A DNA stretch of 64,000 bases from Vitreoscilla sp. (GCA_030150505.1 JASLFS010000043.1:30705-94704); one strand, 5' to 3'; positions 48,441-58,802 are shown, counted from the stretch's first letter. Translations and numbers: made by a program. Notes: generated from the sequence alone by a model not told the origin.

Positions 48441-48476
48441 CAGGCTCCCTGAAAGGTTTCAGGGAGCCTGTTTTTT
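48441..48476. terminator. Terminator built from an inverted variant uptake sequence
   Basis: Perfect 14-bp arms CAGGCTCCCTGAAA and TTTCAGGGAGCCTG separated by GG, followed by TTTTTT. Each arm carries AGGCTCCCTGAA, one base (G to C) different from the exact uptake sequence elsewhere. It sits between convergent ybiT and endA. Confidence 0.85.
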
Positions 48477-48489
48477 GCCTGTAATTAGA

Positions 48490-49296
48490 TTAATTGTCTT
48501 TTTGTTGACTGGGTTTTAATTGCCACTTTTTCTCGCCTGTCACATATGGATTGTGATGTCCCATTATTTTTGCAGTTCGAGTATCTCTCTCAATTTCCCA
48601 TTTTGATGGTGGGTAGTATTTATCCCATGCCATTAATAGTTGCTGCTGTTGATGAGACATATCCAGTTTGTATTGATCATGCATATAGAAATATACCCGA
48701 GCAACCAATCCTTTTACTTCGTCTCTTGGTTCAAAAATACGTTGTTTAAAGTCAGTTTTACTTGTGCAACGACCATATTGTTTTGGTTGATTAATACTAG
48801 CCATGCCGTAGCGATAATTGCTTCTGTCAGCATTCACTTCACCAATTGCCGGCGCTAAATTGTGCAAGTCACTTTCCATTTGGCGGAATTTTGCATCACT
48901 TTCTACGCAATTTTTACGCCCACCTTTTTGCCAGCATTGGCGTTGATGTCCAAATACCCAGGCTGGAACAATGTGTTCCCATTCGATTCTTTTGGCTCGG
49001 TTTTCCTGATTGCGGATTTTATAACCACAAGATTTTAAGTTTATTTCGCCACCTGATGCACCAGCCCATTGCCAATTGCAGCCGCAATATAAAGTACCGC
49101 TGGCTTGATGGTTTTGGTCGAAATAAATATTTTTCTTAGCCATGATTTTGGCTTGGGAGAATGTTTTAGGGGCGGATTGACTAGTGGTCACTAAATCATC
49201 ATTTTGGCTTGTTTCGAGCAAACCAACTTGGTTTTCCAGTATAGCAAGGATGATGCTAATGACAATTGCAGCAATAGCAGATAATTTTTTTTTCAT
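48490..49296 (-). CDS. endA: Endonuclease I (EndA/NucM family)
   Basis: Periplasmic or secreted non-specific DNase. 268 residues with an N-terminal hydrophobic segment (MKKKLSAIAAIVISIILAIL) acting as signal or anchor. The catalytic EWEHIVPAW and the Asn/His region DLHNLAPAIGEVNADRSNYRYG are the family motifs, with several cysteines likely paired (YCGCNW). It lies after rpoD, separated by a terminator. It may affect free DNA and natural transformation. Confidence 0.88.
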   Translation of the reverse strand: MKKKLSAIAAIVISIILAILENQVGLLETSQNDDLVTTSQSAPKTFSQAKIMAKKNIYFDQNHQASGTLYCGCNWQWAGASGGEINLKSCGYKIRNQENRAKRIEWEHIVPAWVFGHQRQCWQKGGRKNCVESDAKFRQMESDLHNLAPAIGEVNADRSNYRYGMASINQPKQYGRCTSKTDFKQRIFEPRDEVKGLVARVYFYMHDQYKLDMSHQQQQLLMAWDKYYPPSKWEIERDTRTAKIMGHHNPYVTGEKKWQLKPSQQKDN

Positions 49297-49327
49297 GAGC
49301 AGGGAGAATATTAGGACCTATAAAGTA

Positions 49328-49354
49328 TGAAAGCGAGCCATTAGCTCGCTTTCA
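49328..49354 (-). terminator. Hairpin between rpoD and endA
   Basis: Perfect 11-bp stem TGAAAGCGAGC / GCTCGCTTTCA with loop CATTA. The T-run on the minus strand is short, so termination may be partial. Confidence 0.7.
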
Positions 49355-49370
49355 TTGAGAAAATAACCAA

Positions 49371-51335
49371 TTATTGTTTAGTTTCTTCGCTATCTAAGAA
49401 GCTTTTTAGTCTTTCACTTCTAGTTGGGTGACGTAGCTTTCTTAAAGCTTTAGCTTCGATTTGGCGAATACGTTCACGAGTGACATCAAACTGTTTACCA
49501 ACTTCTTCTAACGTATGATCGGTATTCATATCGATGCCAAAACGCATGCGTAAAACTTTGGCTTCACGTGGTGTTAAGCTCTCAAGAATTTCTTTGGTTA
49601 CTGCTTGAAGACCTGTGTACATTGCTGCATCAGAAGGTGTTACATTGTTAGCATCTTCAATAAAATCACCTAGATGAGAGTCATCATCATCACCAATCGG
49701 AGTTTCCATAGAAATGGGTTCCTTGGCAATTTTCATGATTTTACGAATCTTGTCTTCAGGCATATCCATTAATTCTGCTAATTTTGCAGAATCCGGATCT
49801 TCACCATTTTCTTGTAGATATTGGCGAGAAATACGATTCATTTTGTTGATGGTTTCAATCATGTGCACAGGGATACGAATTGTGCGGGCTTGGTCAGCAA
49901 TCGAACGTGTAATTGCTTGACGAATCCACCATGTTGCATATGTTGAGAATTTGTAACCACGACGGTATTCAAATTTATCAACAGCTTTCATCAAACCAAT
50001 ATTACCTTCTTGAATCAAATCTAAGAATTGTAAGCCACGGTTGGTGTATTTTTTTGCAATAGAAATAACCAAACGTAAGTTGGCTTGAATCATTTCTTGT
50101 TTTGCTGCATTGGTTTCACGTTCGCCACGAGACATGTCACGACTGATGTTTTTTAGCTCATCAATTGTTAACATTGTTTCATCTTGAACCGCTTGAATAT
50201 CAGATTGTTTTTCTGAAATAGCATGTTGGAAACGGATTAATGCATCAGTCCATGCATGATTTTTATCTAATTCACTTTCTAACCAGCTTGATTCGGTAAT
50301 GCAAGGAACAACATTTTTGCGGAAATATTCTTTATCCATATTGATATGGTGTAGACAGATGTCACGAATATCACGTTCAAAACGACGAACATTGTTCACT
50401 TGTGAATTAAGATTTTCACACAAGGTTTCAATTTGGCGAGTAGCAAAGCGAACTTGTAATAAATCGCTAGTAATATCGCTGCTTAGCGCATCGTATTCTT
50501 TACATTTACGACCTTTTTTAGCCAGTAAATCTAATAGCTGATCGTATTTAGCTTGAATGATGTCAAAGTGAGCAAGGGCAGATATTTTTAACTCTTCCAA
50601 GTTTGCGCTAGCAAGGGCTGCACTGTTGTCTTCCTCTTCTTCTTCCTCAGCTTCTGTATCTTCATCACCTTCTAAGTCAGCATCATCTTCTTTGACTTCA
50701 GTAATGGCAGGCGTATCAGTAGTGTTAATGAGGTCAACGTCTTCTTCGTTTGGATCAATCATCGCTTCAATAACTTCATCAATGCGAATCTCGTCATTGC
50801 GCACTCGGTCAATTAAAGCCAAAATTTCACCAATTGAAGCAGGGCAGTAGCTAATTGCTTCAATCATGCCTTTAAGAGCAGCTTCAATTTTCTTCGCAAT
50901 GATAATTTCATCTTCACGAGTCAATAAGTCAACTTGACCCATTTCACGCATATACATGCGCACTGGATCTGTTGTGCGACCAAACTCTGAATCTGCACTA
51001 GATAGGGCAGCTTCTGCTTCTGCTACCGCATCTTCATCGGTTACGCCAGCAGAACCATCAGACATCAATAGTGATTCAGCATCAGGAGCCACTTCTGAGA
51101 CTTGAATGCCAAGACCAGAAATCATGCTAACAATATTATCAATTTGCTCTGAATCGGACATATCATCAGGCAAATGGTCATTAATTTCAGCATAGGTGAT
51201 ATAACCACGCTCTTTGCCCAGAACAATTAGACGGCGCAAACGAATACGCTGTTCTTCAACCGTTAAGGGACGATCGTCGTCTTCGTTTTCTTCATCTACA
51301 TCGGTGTTCTGATTTTTATTTAGTGGATTGGCCAT
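49371..51335 (-). CDS. rpoD: RNA polymerase primary sigma factor RpoD (sigma-70)
   Basis: Housekeeping sigma factor. 654 residues: region 1.1, region 1.2 ([22 protein letters not shown]), a long non-conserved region with an acidic stretch (EEEEEED near residues 232-240), region 2 ([20 protein letters not shown] and [12 protein letters not shown]), region 3 and region 4 HTH ([20 protein letters not shown]). Last core gene of the rpsU-yqeY-dnaG-rpoD operon. Confidence 0.97.
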   Translation of the reverse strand: MANPLNKNQNTDVDEENEDDDRPLTVEEQRIRLRRLIVLGKERGYITYAEINDHLPDDMSDSEQIDNIVSMISGLGIQVSEVAPDAESLLMSDGSAGVTDEDAVAEAEAALSSADSEFGRTTDPVRMYMREMGQVDLLTREDEIIIAKKIEAALKGMIEAISYCPASIGEILALIDRVRNDEIRIDEVIEAMIDPNEEDVDLINTTDTPAITEVKEDDADLEGDEDTEAEEEEEEDNSAALASANLEELKISALAHFDIIQAKYDQLLDLLAKKGRKCKEYDALSSDITSDLLQVRFATRQIETLCENLNSQVNNVRRFERDIRDICLHHINMDKEYFRKNVVPCITESSWLESELDKNHAWTDALIRFQHAISEKQSDIQAVQDETMLTIDELKNISRDMSRGERETNAAKQEMIQANLRLVISIAKKYTNRGLQFLDLIQEGNIGLMKAVDKFEYRRGYKFSTYATWWIRQAITRSIADQARTIRIPVHMIETINKMNRISRQYLQENGEDPDSAKLAELMDMPEDKIRKIMKIAKEPISMETPIGDDDDSHLGDFIEDANNVTPSDAAMYTGLQAVTKEILESLTPREAKVLRMRFGIDMNTDHTLEEVGKQFDVTRERIRQIEAKALRKLRHPTRSERLKSFLDSEETKQ

Positions 51336-51399
51336 ATTTCCTTCTCATAAAAAATGAGTTAATCTCAAATGCAATATAACAGTAGTGGCGGACGACATT

Positions 51400-53178
51400 T
51401 TAATGGCTGCTATCTCGGCACAGTAGTGCCAGTAACAAGCGACTTTCTTCAGGGGTAAGTCGACCTTGTTTGGTTTTTAGTGTTAGCTGCTGAATTTGCG
51501 CTTTTTTACTGTCTGTCAGTATTTTTTGCATTCCTTCGATGAATGCTTGTTTGGCTTCATCGGTTTGTTCAATTTCTTGCTCAATGCTTTCAAATGCTTG
51601 TTTGAAAAGTAGATTCAAATCATCCTCATACTGACTATTTCGTATATGTTCTAGTACTTGGGCACTCGAAGTGATTTTCGGGTGTAATTTTAACATATCT
51701 GTCAAGTAGGCTAAACAGGCAAAATCTCCATCTACAGATAAATATTCTGGTATCTCAATATATGAGGCCCATTCGGGATTTATCAAGAGAGTAATGATTT
51801 GTTTTTGTACCAACGGCGGAATGCTAGGTTGTTTGTAAGTGTTGTTTGGTAAGCGGTAGTTTTTAAAACTATTTTTTCGTTGAAGCGGTGCATGGTCAAC
51901 GATTTGCATCAAATCATGCACTTCAATCTCTACAATATCTGATAATTGCTGCATTAATAAGTAATTTAATGCAGGTGCTTTAATTTGTTGTATTAATGGT
52001 CTTGCTTTTTTAATCAGTTCCGCTTTGCCTTCTTGGGTATCTAAATTCAAATATTCGCTTAAGTGCTTAAAGAAATATTTTGATAACGGTAGACTGTGAT
52101 CAATTAATAAAGTTTCAAAAGCATCTTTGCCATATTGACGAATATAGCTGTCAGGGTCATGTTCTTCAGGGAGGAATAAAAAATGCAATGCTTTGTCATC
52201 TTGCAAGAGAGCTAAGGCATTTTCTAAGGCTCGCCAAGCAGCTTTTTGGCCTGCAGTATCTCCATCAAAGGCAAAATAAACATCACTTGTTTGTCGAAAT
52301 AGCACTTTAATGTGCATGGCTGTTGTTGCTGTGCCTAATGCCGCTACGGCATATTCAATGCCGAATTGGTACAAGGAAACTGCATCCATGTAGCCTTCGA
52401 CAACTAAAACACGTTGCTTGTCTTTGATTGCGCCGCGGGCTTCGTATAGGCCGTATAGTTCTTTGCCCTTTTCAAACAAAGGTGTTTCTGGTGAATTGAG
52501 ATATTTGGGCTCGCCCTTGTCTAAAACTCGACCACCAAAGCCGATGATATGTCCAGTTTGATTACGAATAGGGAACATGATGCGATCACGAAAGCGATCG
52601 TAATGTTTGTCTTCGTTGACAATCACTAATCCAGATTGGATTAAGTTTTCATTGGGATAATCGGTGAAAATGGATTGCAAAGGTTGCCAGCCGTTTGGGG
52701 CATAGCCAATACCAAAGTGCTCAATGGTTTCTAAGCTTAGACCTCGGTTTTGAATGTATTGAGTTGCTCGACTGTCTTGTAATAATGATTTTTGGTAAAA
52801 CGTTGCTGCTTGAGCCGTTAAATCCTCAAGGGTAACTTTTAGTTCTTTTTTCTTTTTACTGATAGCCGCATCTAAAGGGTTACTTTGAGATTTAGGAACT
52901 TTTAGTCCAGCTCTATCAGCGATGAATTCTACGGCTTCGACAAAACCTAGCCCTTGGTATTCCATAATGAAACCAATGGCACTACCGTGAGCACCACAAC
53001 CAAAGCAATGATAGAATTGCTTGCTGGGACTAACAGTAAAAGATGGTGATTTTTCTTTATGAAAAGGGCAGCAAGCCATGTAGTTTTGCCCACCCTTTTT
53101 TAAAGGAATTTGCTCATCAATGATATCAACAATATCAACTTTGGTGAGCAAATCATCAATGAAATCGCTTGGTATCAT
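51400..53178 (-). CDS. dnaG: DNA primase (DnaG)
   Basis: Makes RNA primers at the replication fork. 592 residues: N-terminal zinc site CPFHKEKSPSFTVS with HCFGCGAHG, Toprim core (RVLVVEGYMDAV and YFAFDGDTAGQKAA) and a C-terminal DnaB-interacting domain. ATG overlaps the yqeY stop (TAATG), giving a 1-bp coupling. rpoD follows after 64 bp. Confidence 0.96.
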   Translation of the reverse strand: MIPSDFIDDLLTKVDIVDIIDEQIPLKKGGQNYMACCPFHKEKSPSFTVSPSKQFYHCFGCGAHGSAIGFIMEYQGLGFVEAVEFIADRAGLKVPKSQSNPLDAAISKKKKELKVTLEDLTAQAATFYQKSLLQDSRATQYIQNRGLSLETIEHFGIGYAPNGWQPLQSIFTDYPNENLIQSGLVIVNEDKHYDRFRDRIMFPIRNQTGHIIGFGGRVLDKGEPKYLNSPETPLFEKGKELYGLYEARGAIKDKQRVLVVEGYMDAVSLYQFGIEYAVAALGTATTAMHIKVLFRQTSDVYFAFDGDTAGQKAAWRALENALALLQDDKALHFLFLPEEHDPDSYIRQYGKDAFETLLIDHSLPLSKYFFKHLSEYLNLDTQEGKAELIKKARPLIQQIKAPALNYLLMQQLSDIVEIEVHDLMQIVDHAPLQRKNSFKNYRLPNNTYKQPSIPPLVQKQIITLLINPEWASYIEIPEYLSVDGDFACLAYLTDMLKLHPKITSSAQVLEHIRNSQYEDDLNLLFKQAFESIEQEIEQTDEAKQAFIEGMQKILTDSKKAQIQQLTLKTKQGRLTPEESRLLLALLCRDSSH

Positions 53179-53624
53179 TAATGGCTCAAGGCATCTTTAA
53201 GTAGTTTGCTAACAATAGACATGTCTGCTTTTCCAGCTAGACTATTTTTTAGAAGACCCATTACCTTACCCATTTGCTTCATGTCTTCTGCGCCAACTTG
53301 GGTAATCGCAGCTTGAATAGCTTGATCGATTTCGGCATCAGAAAGCATTTTAGGGAGGTATTCTTGTAAAAGAGTAATTTCAGCTTCTTCTTTTTCTGCC
53401 ATATCATTGCGATTGGCATCATGGTAGATTTTAGCTGCGTCTTTGCGCTGCTTAACCATTTTGGTCAGAATGCTGATGATCATTGCTTCATCAACTTCAA
53501 TTTGTTGGTCGACTTCGATTTGTTTAATAGCTGCTGTGATCATTCTTAAAGTGGTTAATTTGGTGCTGTCTTTTGCACGCATTGCTTGCTTGATATCTTC
53601 TTGAATCTTAGCTTTTAAAGTCAT
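53178..53624 (-). CDS. yqeY: GatB/YqeY domain protein
   Basis: 148 residues from MTLKAKIQEDIKQAM at 53624, eight bases after AAAGGA; the longer ORF to 53654 lacks a site. It resembles the tail domain of the GatB amidotransferase (KMVKQRKDAAKIY, LQEYLPKMLSDAEI, KQMGKVMGLLK), which binds tRNA; the role of the free-standing form is unknown. It is inserted between rpsU and dnaG, a common arrangement in Proteobacteria. Confidence 0.9.
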   Translation of the reverse strand: MTLKAKIQEDIKQAMRAKDSTKLTTLRMITAAIKQIEVDQQIEVDEAMIISILTKMVKQRKDAAKIYHDANRNDMAEKEEAEITLLQEYLPKMLSDAEIDQAIQAAITQVGAEDMKQMGKVMGLLKNSLAGKADMSIVSKLLKDALSH

Positions 53625-53649
53625 GAGTCGTCCTTTTGCTATAAATGTA

Positions 53650-53675
53650 AACACCGCAACATAGGTTGCGGTGTT
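53650..53675 (-). terminator. Hairpin between rpsU and yqeY, probable partial terminator
   Basis: Perfect 11-bp stem AACACCGCAAC / GTTGCGGTGTT with loop ATAG. In E. coli a terminator between rpsU and dnaG lowers expression of the downstream genes. The minus-strand U-tract here is short, consistent with read-through. Confidence 0.7.
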
Positions 53676-53719
53676 TTATTATACTCTTCTAAAATGCTAC
53701 CAGCGGTAGCTATTTTATT

Positions 53720-53932
53720 TTAGTAGTATTTTGGAGGCAATTGTTGGCTACGTAGACGTTTTTGCAAACGTTTAACTGCAGCAGCTTTTTTGCGTTTGCG
53801 CTCTGTAGTTGGTTTTTCGTAAGATTCACGAGCACGTAGTTCAGTCAAAAGACCTGTTTTTTCAACAGAACGTTTAAAACGGCGCATTGCAACTTCGAAT
53901 GGTTCATTTTCTTTTACGCGAATAGCTGGCAT
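53720..53932 (-). CDS. rpsU: 30S ribosomal protein S21 (RpsU)
   Basis: 70 residues, basic, typical S21 ([20 protein letters not shown], a C-terminal arginine/lysine-rich helix). First gene of the macromolecular synthesis operon. The 236-bp region upstream holds short leader hairpins such as TTGGTG / CACCAA near 54012-54030. Confidence 0.96.
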   Translation of the reverse strand: MPAIRVKENEPFEVAMRRFKRSVEKTGLLTELRARESYEKPTTERKRKKAAAVKRLQKRLRSQQLPPKYY

Positions 53933-54063
53933 AAAAAAATCCTTTAATGTCTAAATGGGGTATAAAAATAATTAGCTTCTTGAGCTATAAAATAATTAAG
54001 CAAACGGCTTTGTTGGTGAGAAAAACACCAAAACAACAATCACCCCCTTAGGCAATTTTTAAA

Positions 54064-54105
54064 TATAAATGGCTAGACCGTGCTTAATCAAACTAGCCAT
54101 TTATA
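54064..54105 (-). terminator. Terminator of the spoT transcript
   Basis: Perfect 13-bp stem TATAAATGGCTAG (54064-54076) / CTAGCCATTTATA (54093-54105), 16-nt loop, about 65 bp after the spoT stop. The U-tract is weak. Confidence 0.6.
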
Positions 54106-54168
54106 AATATATCTGAATTAAGCTAAAAATTATTTCAAGAATTGCTTCTTCTGTCAAGTGAAAATTGA

Positions 54169-56328
54169 CTAATTGCGAATAATTTTGTGTATTTGTGCGA
54201 TAGAATGCATGTCGCGCATAATTCGATTAATTTGTTGTACATTTTTTACGCGTAAGCGGAAAGTAAATGTGATGAATCCTTCGACGCCATCTTGTTTTTC
54301 TGATGGTGTAGAAACCGATTCAATATTCGCATCTTCAGATGAAATAATATTCGCTATGCTGGCCAATAATCCGTGCCCATCGACAGCGGTAATGGTCATG
54401 GTGCATAAGTAGCTCTTCGACTGATTGACCATATCCCAATTGGCATCTAATTGATATTCAGGATCGGATTTAAGTAAATTAGAGCAGTTATCACGGTGGA
54501 TAATCAAACCTTGTTCTTTAATTAGTACTGCACGGATATTGTCGCCAGGAATAGGCGCACAGCATTTTGCGAGTTGAACACTATTGGTTTCATTGTCACT
54601 AATTGTAATCGGGCTTAGTTTTATGGTGTCTCCAAAATGTTCACCAGCTAAACTGATTAATTCTTTGGCGACAACAACTGGTAATGTTCTTCCCATACCT
54701 ACATCATATAAAACATCTTCAAAGGTAATGTTTTTATTTGCTAATGAAGTGAGGTAAGCATCTTTGACTTCTTCAGAAAGGAGGATATCACGTGGCAATA
54801 AGCTTGCTAAAGCTCTATTTAGCAGGTTTTCACCTAGTGAAACAGCATCTTTGCGACTCATGTTTTTCACGTAGTTGCGTATGGCGCTTCTAGCACGGCC
54901 AGTTGCAACAAAACTTAACCAAGCAGGATTTGGGTTGGCTTTTGTGGATGTGATGATTTCAATGGTATCGCCAGTTTTTAATTTTGTGCGCAATGGTGCC
55001 ATGGTATTGTTAATGCGTGCAGCAACACAGCGATGGCCGATATCGGTATGTACCGCATAAGCGAAGTCAATAGGTGATGCTCCGCGTGGCATAACAATAA
55101 TTTTTCCTTTAGGCGTAAATACATAAACTTCATCAGGAAATAAATCAACTTTGACATGCTCTAGGAATTCTATTGCATTGTCACTTTCTGCCTGTAAATC
55201 CAGAATATTTTGGAGCCATTGGTGTGTTCTCACATTGGCTTGGTCAAACGATGTTCCATCGGATTTGTACATCCAATGGCTGGCAACGCCGCCATCAGCA
55301 ATGTTATCCATTTCTCTGGTGCGTATTTGCACTTCGATAGGAAGACCGTAAGGGCCGACTAACGTGGTATGTAAGCTTTGGTAACCATTGTTTTTAGGGA
55401 TGGCTATGTAGTCTTTTACTTTGCCTGGTTTGGGCTTGTACAAGGTATGTAATGCACCTAACGCAAGGTAACAGGCTGGAACACTGTTCACTACAACGCG
55501 GAAGCCATAAATATCCATTACATCAGCAAAATGTAAGCCTTTGGATTGCATTTTTTTATAAATGCTATAAAGGTTTTTTTCTCGCCCTTTGATTTTGGCT
55601 TCGATGTTAAAAGCCAATAAGCGTTGACTAAAGGCTTGTAAAACTTTGCCAACAACATCACGTCGGTTGCGACGAGATGCTTTGACTGCCTTGGTCATGA
55701 CTTTATAGCGATTTGGATATAAATGCTGAAAGGATAAGTCTTGTAGTTCACGGTAGACATTATTTAGCCCAATGCGATTGGCTAGTTGGGCATAAATTTC
55801 CAATGTTTCATTGGCAATTCGTCTTTGCTTTTCAGGGCGCATGACATCTAGCGTTCGCATATTGTGCAAGCGGTCAGCTAGTTTGATGACAATTACTCGA
55901 ATATCTTGAACCATAGCGAGAATCATTTTTCTGAAACTTTCTGCTTGGTGCTGCTGCTTATCTTCGTATTCGAGTTTTTCTAGTTTTGATAATCCATCGA
56001 CAATGTTGGCAATTGTTTCATTAAATTCAGCGGCCAGTTGTAGTTTGGTTGTGCCCGTATCTTCTAATACGTCATGCATCAAGCCTGCACAAATAGCCGT
56101 GGCATCAAGATGCCAGCTTGCCAATTCAGTTGCTACGGCAATAGGGTGGGTAATATAAGGCTCACCAGACTGCCGTGTTTGTCCCATATGCGCTGCATTT
56201 GCATAGTCGCATGCTCTGTTGATTAAAGCTAAATCATCTGCTTTTAAATGCGTTAAGGCAGCAAATAATTGATTTTTTGCTTCTTGAGCAATGGGTGCAT
56301 AGGGCACTTCAGAATAATGAACCGTCAT
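54169..56328 (-). CDS. spoT: Bifunctional (p)ppGpp synthetase/hydrolase (SpoT)
   Basis: Stringent-response enzyme with both activities. 719 residues: HD hydrolase domain with intact HD pair (LMHDVLEDTG, about residue 85) and RLHNMRTLDVM, synthetase domain (DIYGFRVVVNSV), TGS domain (VFTPKGKIIVMPRG) and a C-terminal ACT domain. The intact HD site and its position after gmk-rpoZ make it SpoT rather than RelA. The start lies 19 bp after rpoZ. Confidence 0.94.
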   Translation of the reverse strand: MTVHYSEVPYAPIAQEAKNQLFAALTHLKADDLALINRACDYANAAHMGQTRQSGEPYITHPIAVATELASWHLDATAICAGLMHDVLEDTGTTKLQLAAEFNETIANIVDGLSKLEKLEYEDKQQHQAESFRKMILAMVQDIRVIVIKLADRLHNMRTLDVMRPEKQRRIANETLEIYAQLANRIGLNNVYRELQDLSFQHLYPNRYKVMTKAVKASRRNRRDVVGKVLQAFSQRLLAFNIEAKIKGREKNLYSIYKKMQSKGLHFADVMDIYGFRVVVNSVPACYLALGALHTLYKPKPGKVKDYIAIPKNNGYQSLHTTLVGPYGLPIEVQIRTREMDNIADGGVASHWMYKSDGTSFDQANVRTHQWLQNILDLQAESDNAIEFLEHVKVDLFPDEVYVFTPKGKIIVMPRGASPIDFAYAVHTDIGHRCVAARINNTMAPLRTKLKTGDTIEIITSTKANPNPAWLSFVATGRARSAIRNYVKNMSRKDAVSLGENLLNRALASLLPRDILLSEEVKDAYLTSLANKNITFEDVLYDVGMGRTLPVVVAKELISLAGEHFGDTIKLSPITISDNETNSVQLAKCCAPIPGDNIRAVLIKEQGLIIHRDNCSNLLKSDPEYQLDANWDMVNQSKSYLCTMTITAVDGHGLLASIANIISSEDANIESVSTPSEKQDGVEGFITFTFRLRVKNVQQINRIMRDMHSIAQIHKIIRN

Positions 56329-56347
56329 ACACTCTATCTTTATTTAA

Positions 56348-56551
56348 TTATTTACGGCGATTTAAAATTTCAAGACCAATTTGTCCTGCAGCGATTTCAC
56401 GCAATGCCATGACTGTTGGTTTGTTACGAGAGTCATCAACCAATGCTGTTGCGCCATTCGCTAATTGGCGAGCGCGGTAAGATGCAGCTAGGGTTAAATC
56501 GAAATGGTTAGGAATGCGAGGGATGCAATCTTCAACTGTAATGCGAGCCAT
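56348..56551 (-). CDS. rpoZ: RNA polymerase omega subunit (RpoZ)
   Basis: 67 residues; [19 protein letters not shown] and the alanine/arginine helix [11 protein letters not shown] are standard. It lies between gmk and spoT as in many Proteobacteria. Omega helps RNA polymerase assembly and forms part of a ppGpp-binding site. Confidence 0.96.
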   Translation of the reverse strand: MARITVEDCIPRIPNHFDLTLAASYRARQLANGATALVDDSRNKPTVMALREIAAGQIGLEILNRRK

Positions 56552-56623
56552 GTTTAAAGATACCTTTATAAGTAAGATGTAATATTAATTAAACTGATTG
56601 TACCAAGTTTCTAGCTGTATTAT

Positions 56624-57253
56624 CTAGCTAGCTGTATCAGCAGTCAATAAATCGGTTAAAAAGTGATTCTGTTTATTCTGGGTAAGTCGATTAGAATAAA
56701 TGATATGTAAAATATCTTGTGTTGCTTGTTCAACTTCATGGTTAATGACGATATAGTCAAACATAAATGCTTGGTGAATCTCATGTCTTGCTTCATCTAA
56801 ACGTTTTTCAACAACGGCTTCATCATCTGTTCCACGATTGCGCAAGCGACTTTCTAGCTCATTCATTGATGGTGGTAGTATGAAAATACTGATTGCTTTT
56901 GGTAGCAAACGGCGGACTTGTTCAGCGCCTTGAATATCAATTTCAAGGATGACATCATGGCCTTTTTCTGTCCATGTATGGATGTCTGCGATACTAGTAC
57001 CATAGTAGTTATTGTATACTTCTGCAAATTCGATGAAACGATTTTCTGAAATCATTTGTTCGAATTCAGAAACACTAACAAAATAGTAGTTTGAGCCATG
57101 TTGTTCATTGTGGCGCGGTTTGCGTGTGGTATGTGAGATTGAAACATGGATGGTCGGGTCAGACTGAATAACTTGAGAGACCAATGTTGTTTTGCCTGTA
57201 CCTGAGGCAGCTGAAATGATAAAAATATTGCCCCTTGTTTTATTACTATTCAT
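56624..57253 (-). CDS. gmk: Guanylate kinase (Gmk)
   Basis: Phosphorylates GMP to GDP. 209 residues: P-loop SAASGTGKTTL near residue 14-24, SHTTRKPRHNEQHGSNYYFV binding GMP, and a lid domain. First gene of the gmk-rpoZ-spoT unit, linking guanine nucleotide supply to ppGpp metabolism. Divergent from apt. Confidence 0.96.
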   Translation of the reverse strand: MNSNKTRGNIFIISAASGTGKTTLVSQVIQSDPTIHVSISHTTRKPRHNEQHGSNYYFVSVSEFEQMISENRFIEFAEVYNNYYGTSIADIHTWTEKGHDVILEIDIQGAEQVRRLLPKAISIFILPPSMNELESRLRNRGTDDEAVVEKRLDEARHEIHQAFMFDYIVINHEVEQATQDILHIIYSNRLTQNKQNHFLTDLLTADTAS

Positions 57254-57418
57254 AATAACCTCACATTAAATATTTACATATTATGCCACAGACCATTGAT
57301 GAGCATAAGCTTACATTGTTTTGTCTGATGCAAATAATATACGCATTATTATCATATATCATATAACTATTTCCTAGTTGATTGATATTTGTTTTATTTT
57401 TAAATAAAGGAACATTTC

Positions 57419-57985
57419 ATGTTGGTTCATCCTGAAGCATTTGGTGTTGAAGCTTTGGCGCAAAAAATTCGTAAAATTCCACATTGGCCAAAGGAAAATA
57501 TCTTATTTCACGATATTACGCCTATTTTGCAGGAGCCAATGTATTTCAGACTATTGGTAGATTTATTGGTTTATCGATATATGGATCAAAAAATTGATGT
57601 GGTTGCTGGCTTGGATGCTCGTGGTTTTATTATTGGCGCAGCACTGGCTTATCAATTGAATGTTGGGTTTGTGCCTATTCGTAAAAAAGGTAAGCTTCCT
57701 TTTACGACAGTTTCGCAAAGTTACGAATTAGAATATGGGCAAGCAACAGTTGAGATTCATGAAGATGCGGTTGAAGAGGGAGCCCGTGTCTTGTTAGTAG
57801 ATGATTTAGTGGCAACGGGGGGAACGATGCAAGCCGGCATACAATTATTACAACGATTGAAGGCTGATATTGTCGAAGCTGCTACTATTTTGGAATTCAC
57901 GGATTTGCCTGGTGGTGAGCGAGTTAGATCAATGGATATTCCATTGTTTAGTGTTTGTCAAAGCTTAGGTGATATGACTGACTAA
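57419..57985 (+). CDS. apt: Adenine phosphoribosyltransferase (Apt)
   Basis: Purine salvage: adenine plus PRPP to AMP. 188 residues: [15 protein letters not shown] and the PRPP-binding loop [14 protein letters not shown] are visible, plus the flexible PIRKKGKLP loop. AAAGGA precedes the ATG. Divergent from gmk and followed by a strong terminator. Confidence 0.95.
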   Translation: MLVHPEAFGVEALAQKIRKIPHWPKENILFHDITPILQEPMYFRLLVDLLVYRYMDQKIDVVAGLDARGFIIGAALAYQLNVGFVPIRKKGKLPFTTVSQSYELEYGQATVEIHEDAVEEGARVLLVDDLVATGGTMQAGIQLLQRLKADIVEAATILEFTDLPGGERVRSMDIPLFSVCQSLGDMTD

Positions 57986-57998
57986 AATAGACATTAGC

Positions 57999-58040
57999 AA
58001 AAATAAGCTGCTTGATAAAATTACAAGCAGCTTATTTTTT
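57999..58040 (+). terminator. Terminator of apt
   Basis: Long stem with arms AAAATAAGCTGCTTG and CAAGCAGCTTATTTT (9-nt loop), followed by TT and a T-rich stretch. Confidence 0.87.
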
Positions 58041-58233
58041 GTCTTTTTTATCAAGTATTTGGTATTTAATAAAACTAGAAACATATTAATAAGCATGAAA
58101 TATTAAATTAAGGCTCCCTGTAAAGTGATTGATTTGGATTTTATTGAAATAGATGTTAATGAATTTCTTTAATAGGAAAATATAAAATTATTTATTCATG
58201 AATAATTTTTTGATTAAAAATAATAAAAAATGA

Positions 58234-58263
58234 TTGATATTTATAGTGCACTTGTACTATTAT
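58234..58263 (+). promoter_or_regulatory. Promoter of sibling sRNA 1
   Basis: TTGATA at 58234-58239, an 18-bp spacer and TATTAT at 58258-58263, predicting a start near 58269. The same layout (TTGCTA, 18 bp, TATTAT) precedes the second copy, and both share TACTATTAT. Confidence 0.65.
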
Positions 58264-58268
58264 GCTTT

Positions 58269-58351
58269 ATGCATGCTTAATGAGGGCGTGCATATTTAGA
58301 TCCTTGATGTGTATATTGCGCCAGTTCCTGTAAAGGAGCTGGCATTTTTTT
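58269..58351 (+). ncRNA. Candidate sibling small RNA 1
   Basis: About 83 nt. A 5' hairpin (arms TATGCATGC 58268-58276 and GCGTGCATA 58286-58294, with one G-U pair), a linker starting TCCTTGATGTGTAT at 58301, and a Rho-independent terminator with arms GCCAGTTCC (58320-58328) and GGAGCTGGC (58335-58343) and seven T. Positions 58301-58330 match 58869-58898 of the second copy at 29 of 30 bases. TCCTT is complementary to Shine-Dalgarno AAGGA, suggesting base pairing with mRNA starts. Architecture recalls the tandem NmsRA/NmsRB (RcoF) sRNAs of Neisseria; homology is inferred. No ORF covers it. Confidence 0.75.
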
Positions 58352-58802
58352 GTTCAAAAGTATTAATAATTGGATGTTAATACTTAGTTAATTAATATAA
58401 GTAGATGAAAATAAAAATGCCTAAAAGCATTTTAAATGCATATGAAATGGAATTTTTTTATCGGGGATTGCTGACCTTAATCATCATATAATTATAGCGG
58501 CCATTTGTTATTGTATTAATAAGAATTATTTTTAGATGATTATATTGTTATGTAATATTTTAACGAATATTCAATTCAGATTTTATTTATTAATAAATGT
58601 AACGTAGGGGTATTTGTCTTGTTTTGAATGAGCCCTTAGTGTGTTTTTTTATTTTATATCATGCTGTTTTTAAAAAATAAAATGACGATATTTTAATTTT
58701 TTGTTTTTTAATAGATAGTTAATTATTCGGTGGTTTTTTAATTCAATAAGTTAATAAAAAGTGTTTTTTTATTTTAAATTTTGTAAAGTGATTCAAATTG
58801 TA
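58352..58802. other. AT-rich spacer between the two sRNA copies
   Basis: About 450 bp, very AT-rich, with no ORF of note on either strand and no uptake sequence. AGGCTCCCTGTA, a degenerate uptake-sequence variant, lies further left at 58111-58122. Nothing else can be supported here. Confidence 0.4.

Noticed and set aside
50626..50850. Serine-rich ORF on the plus strand opposite rpoD
   Set aside because: It is the antisense of the acidic Glu/Asp stretch of RpoD; GAA and GAG codons read backward give serine. No ribosome binding site.
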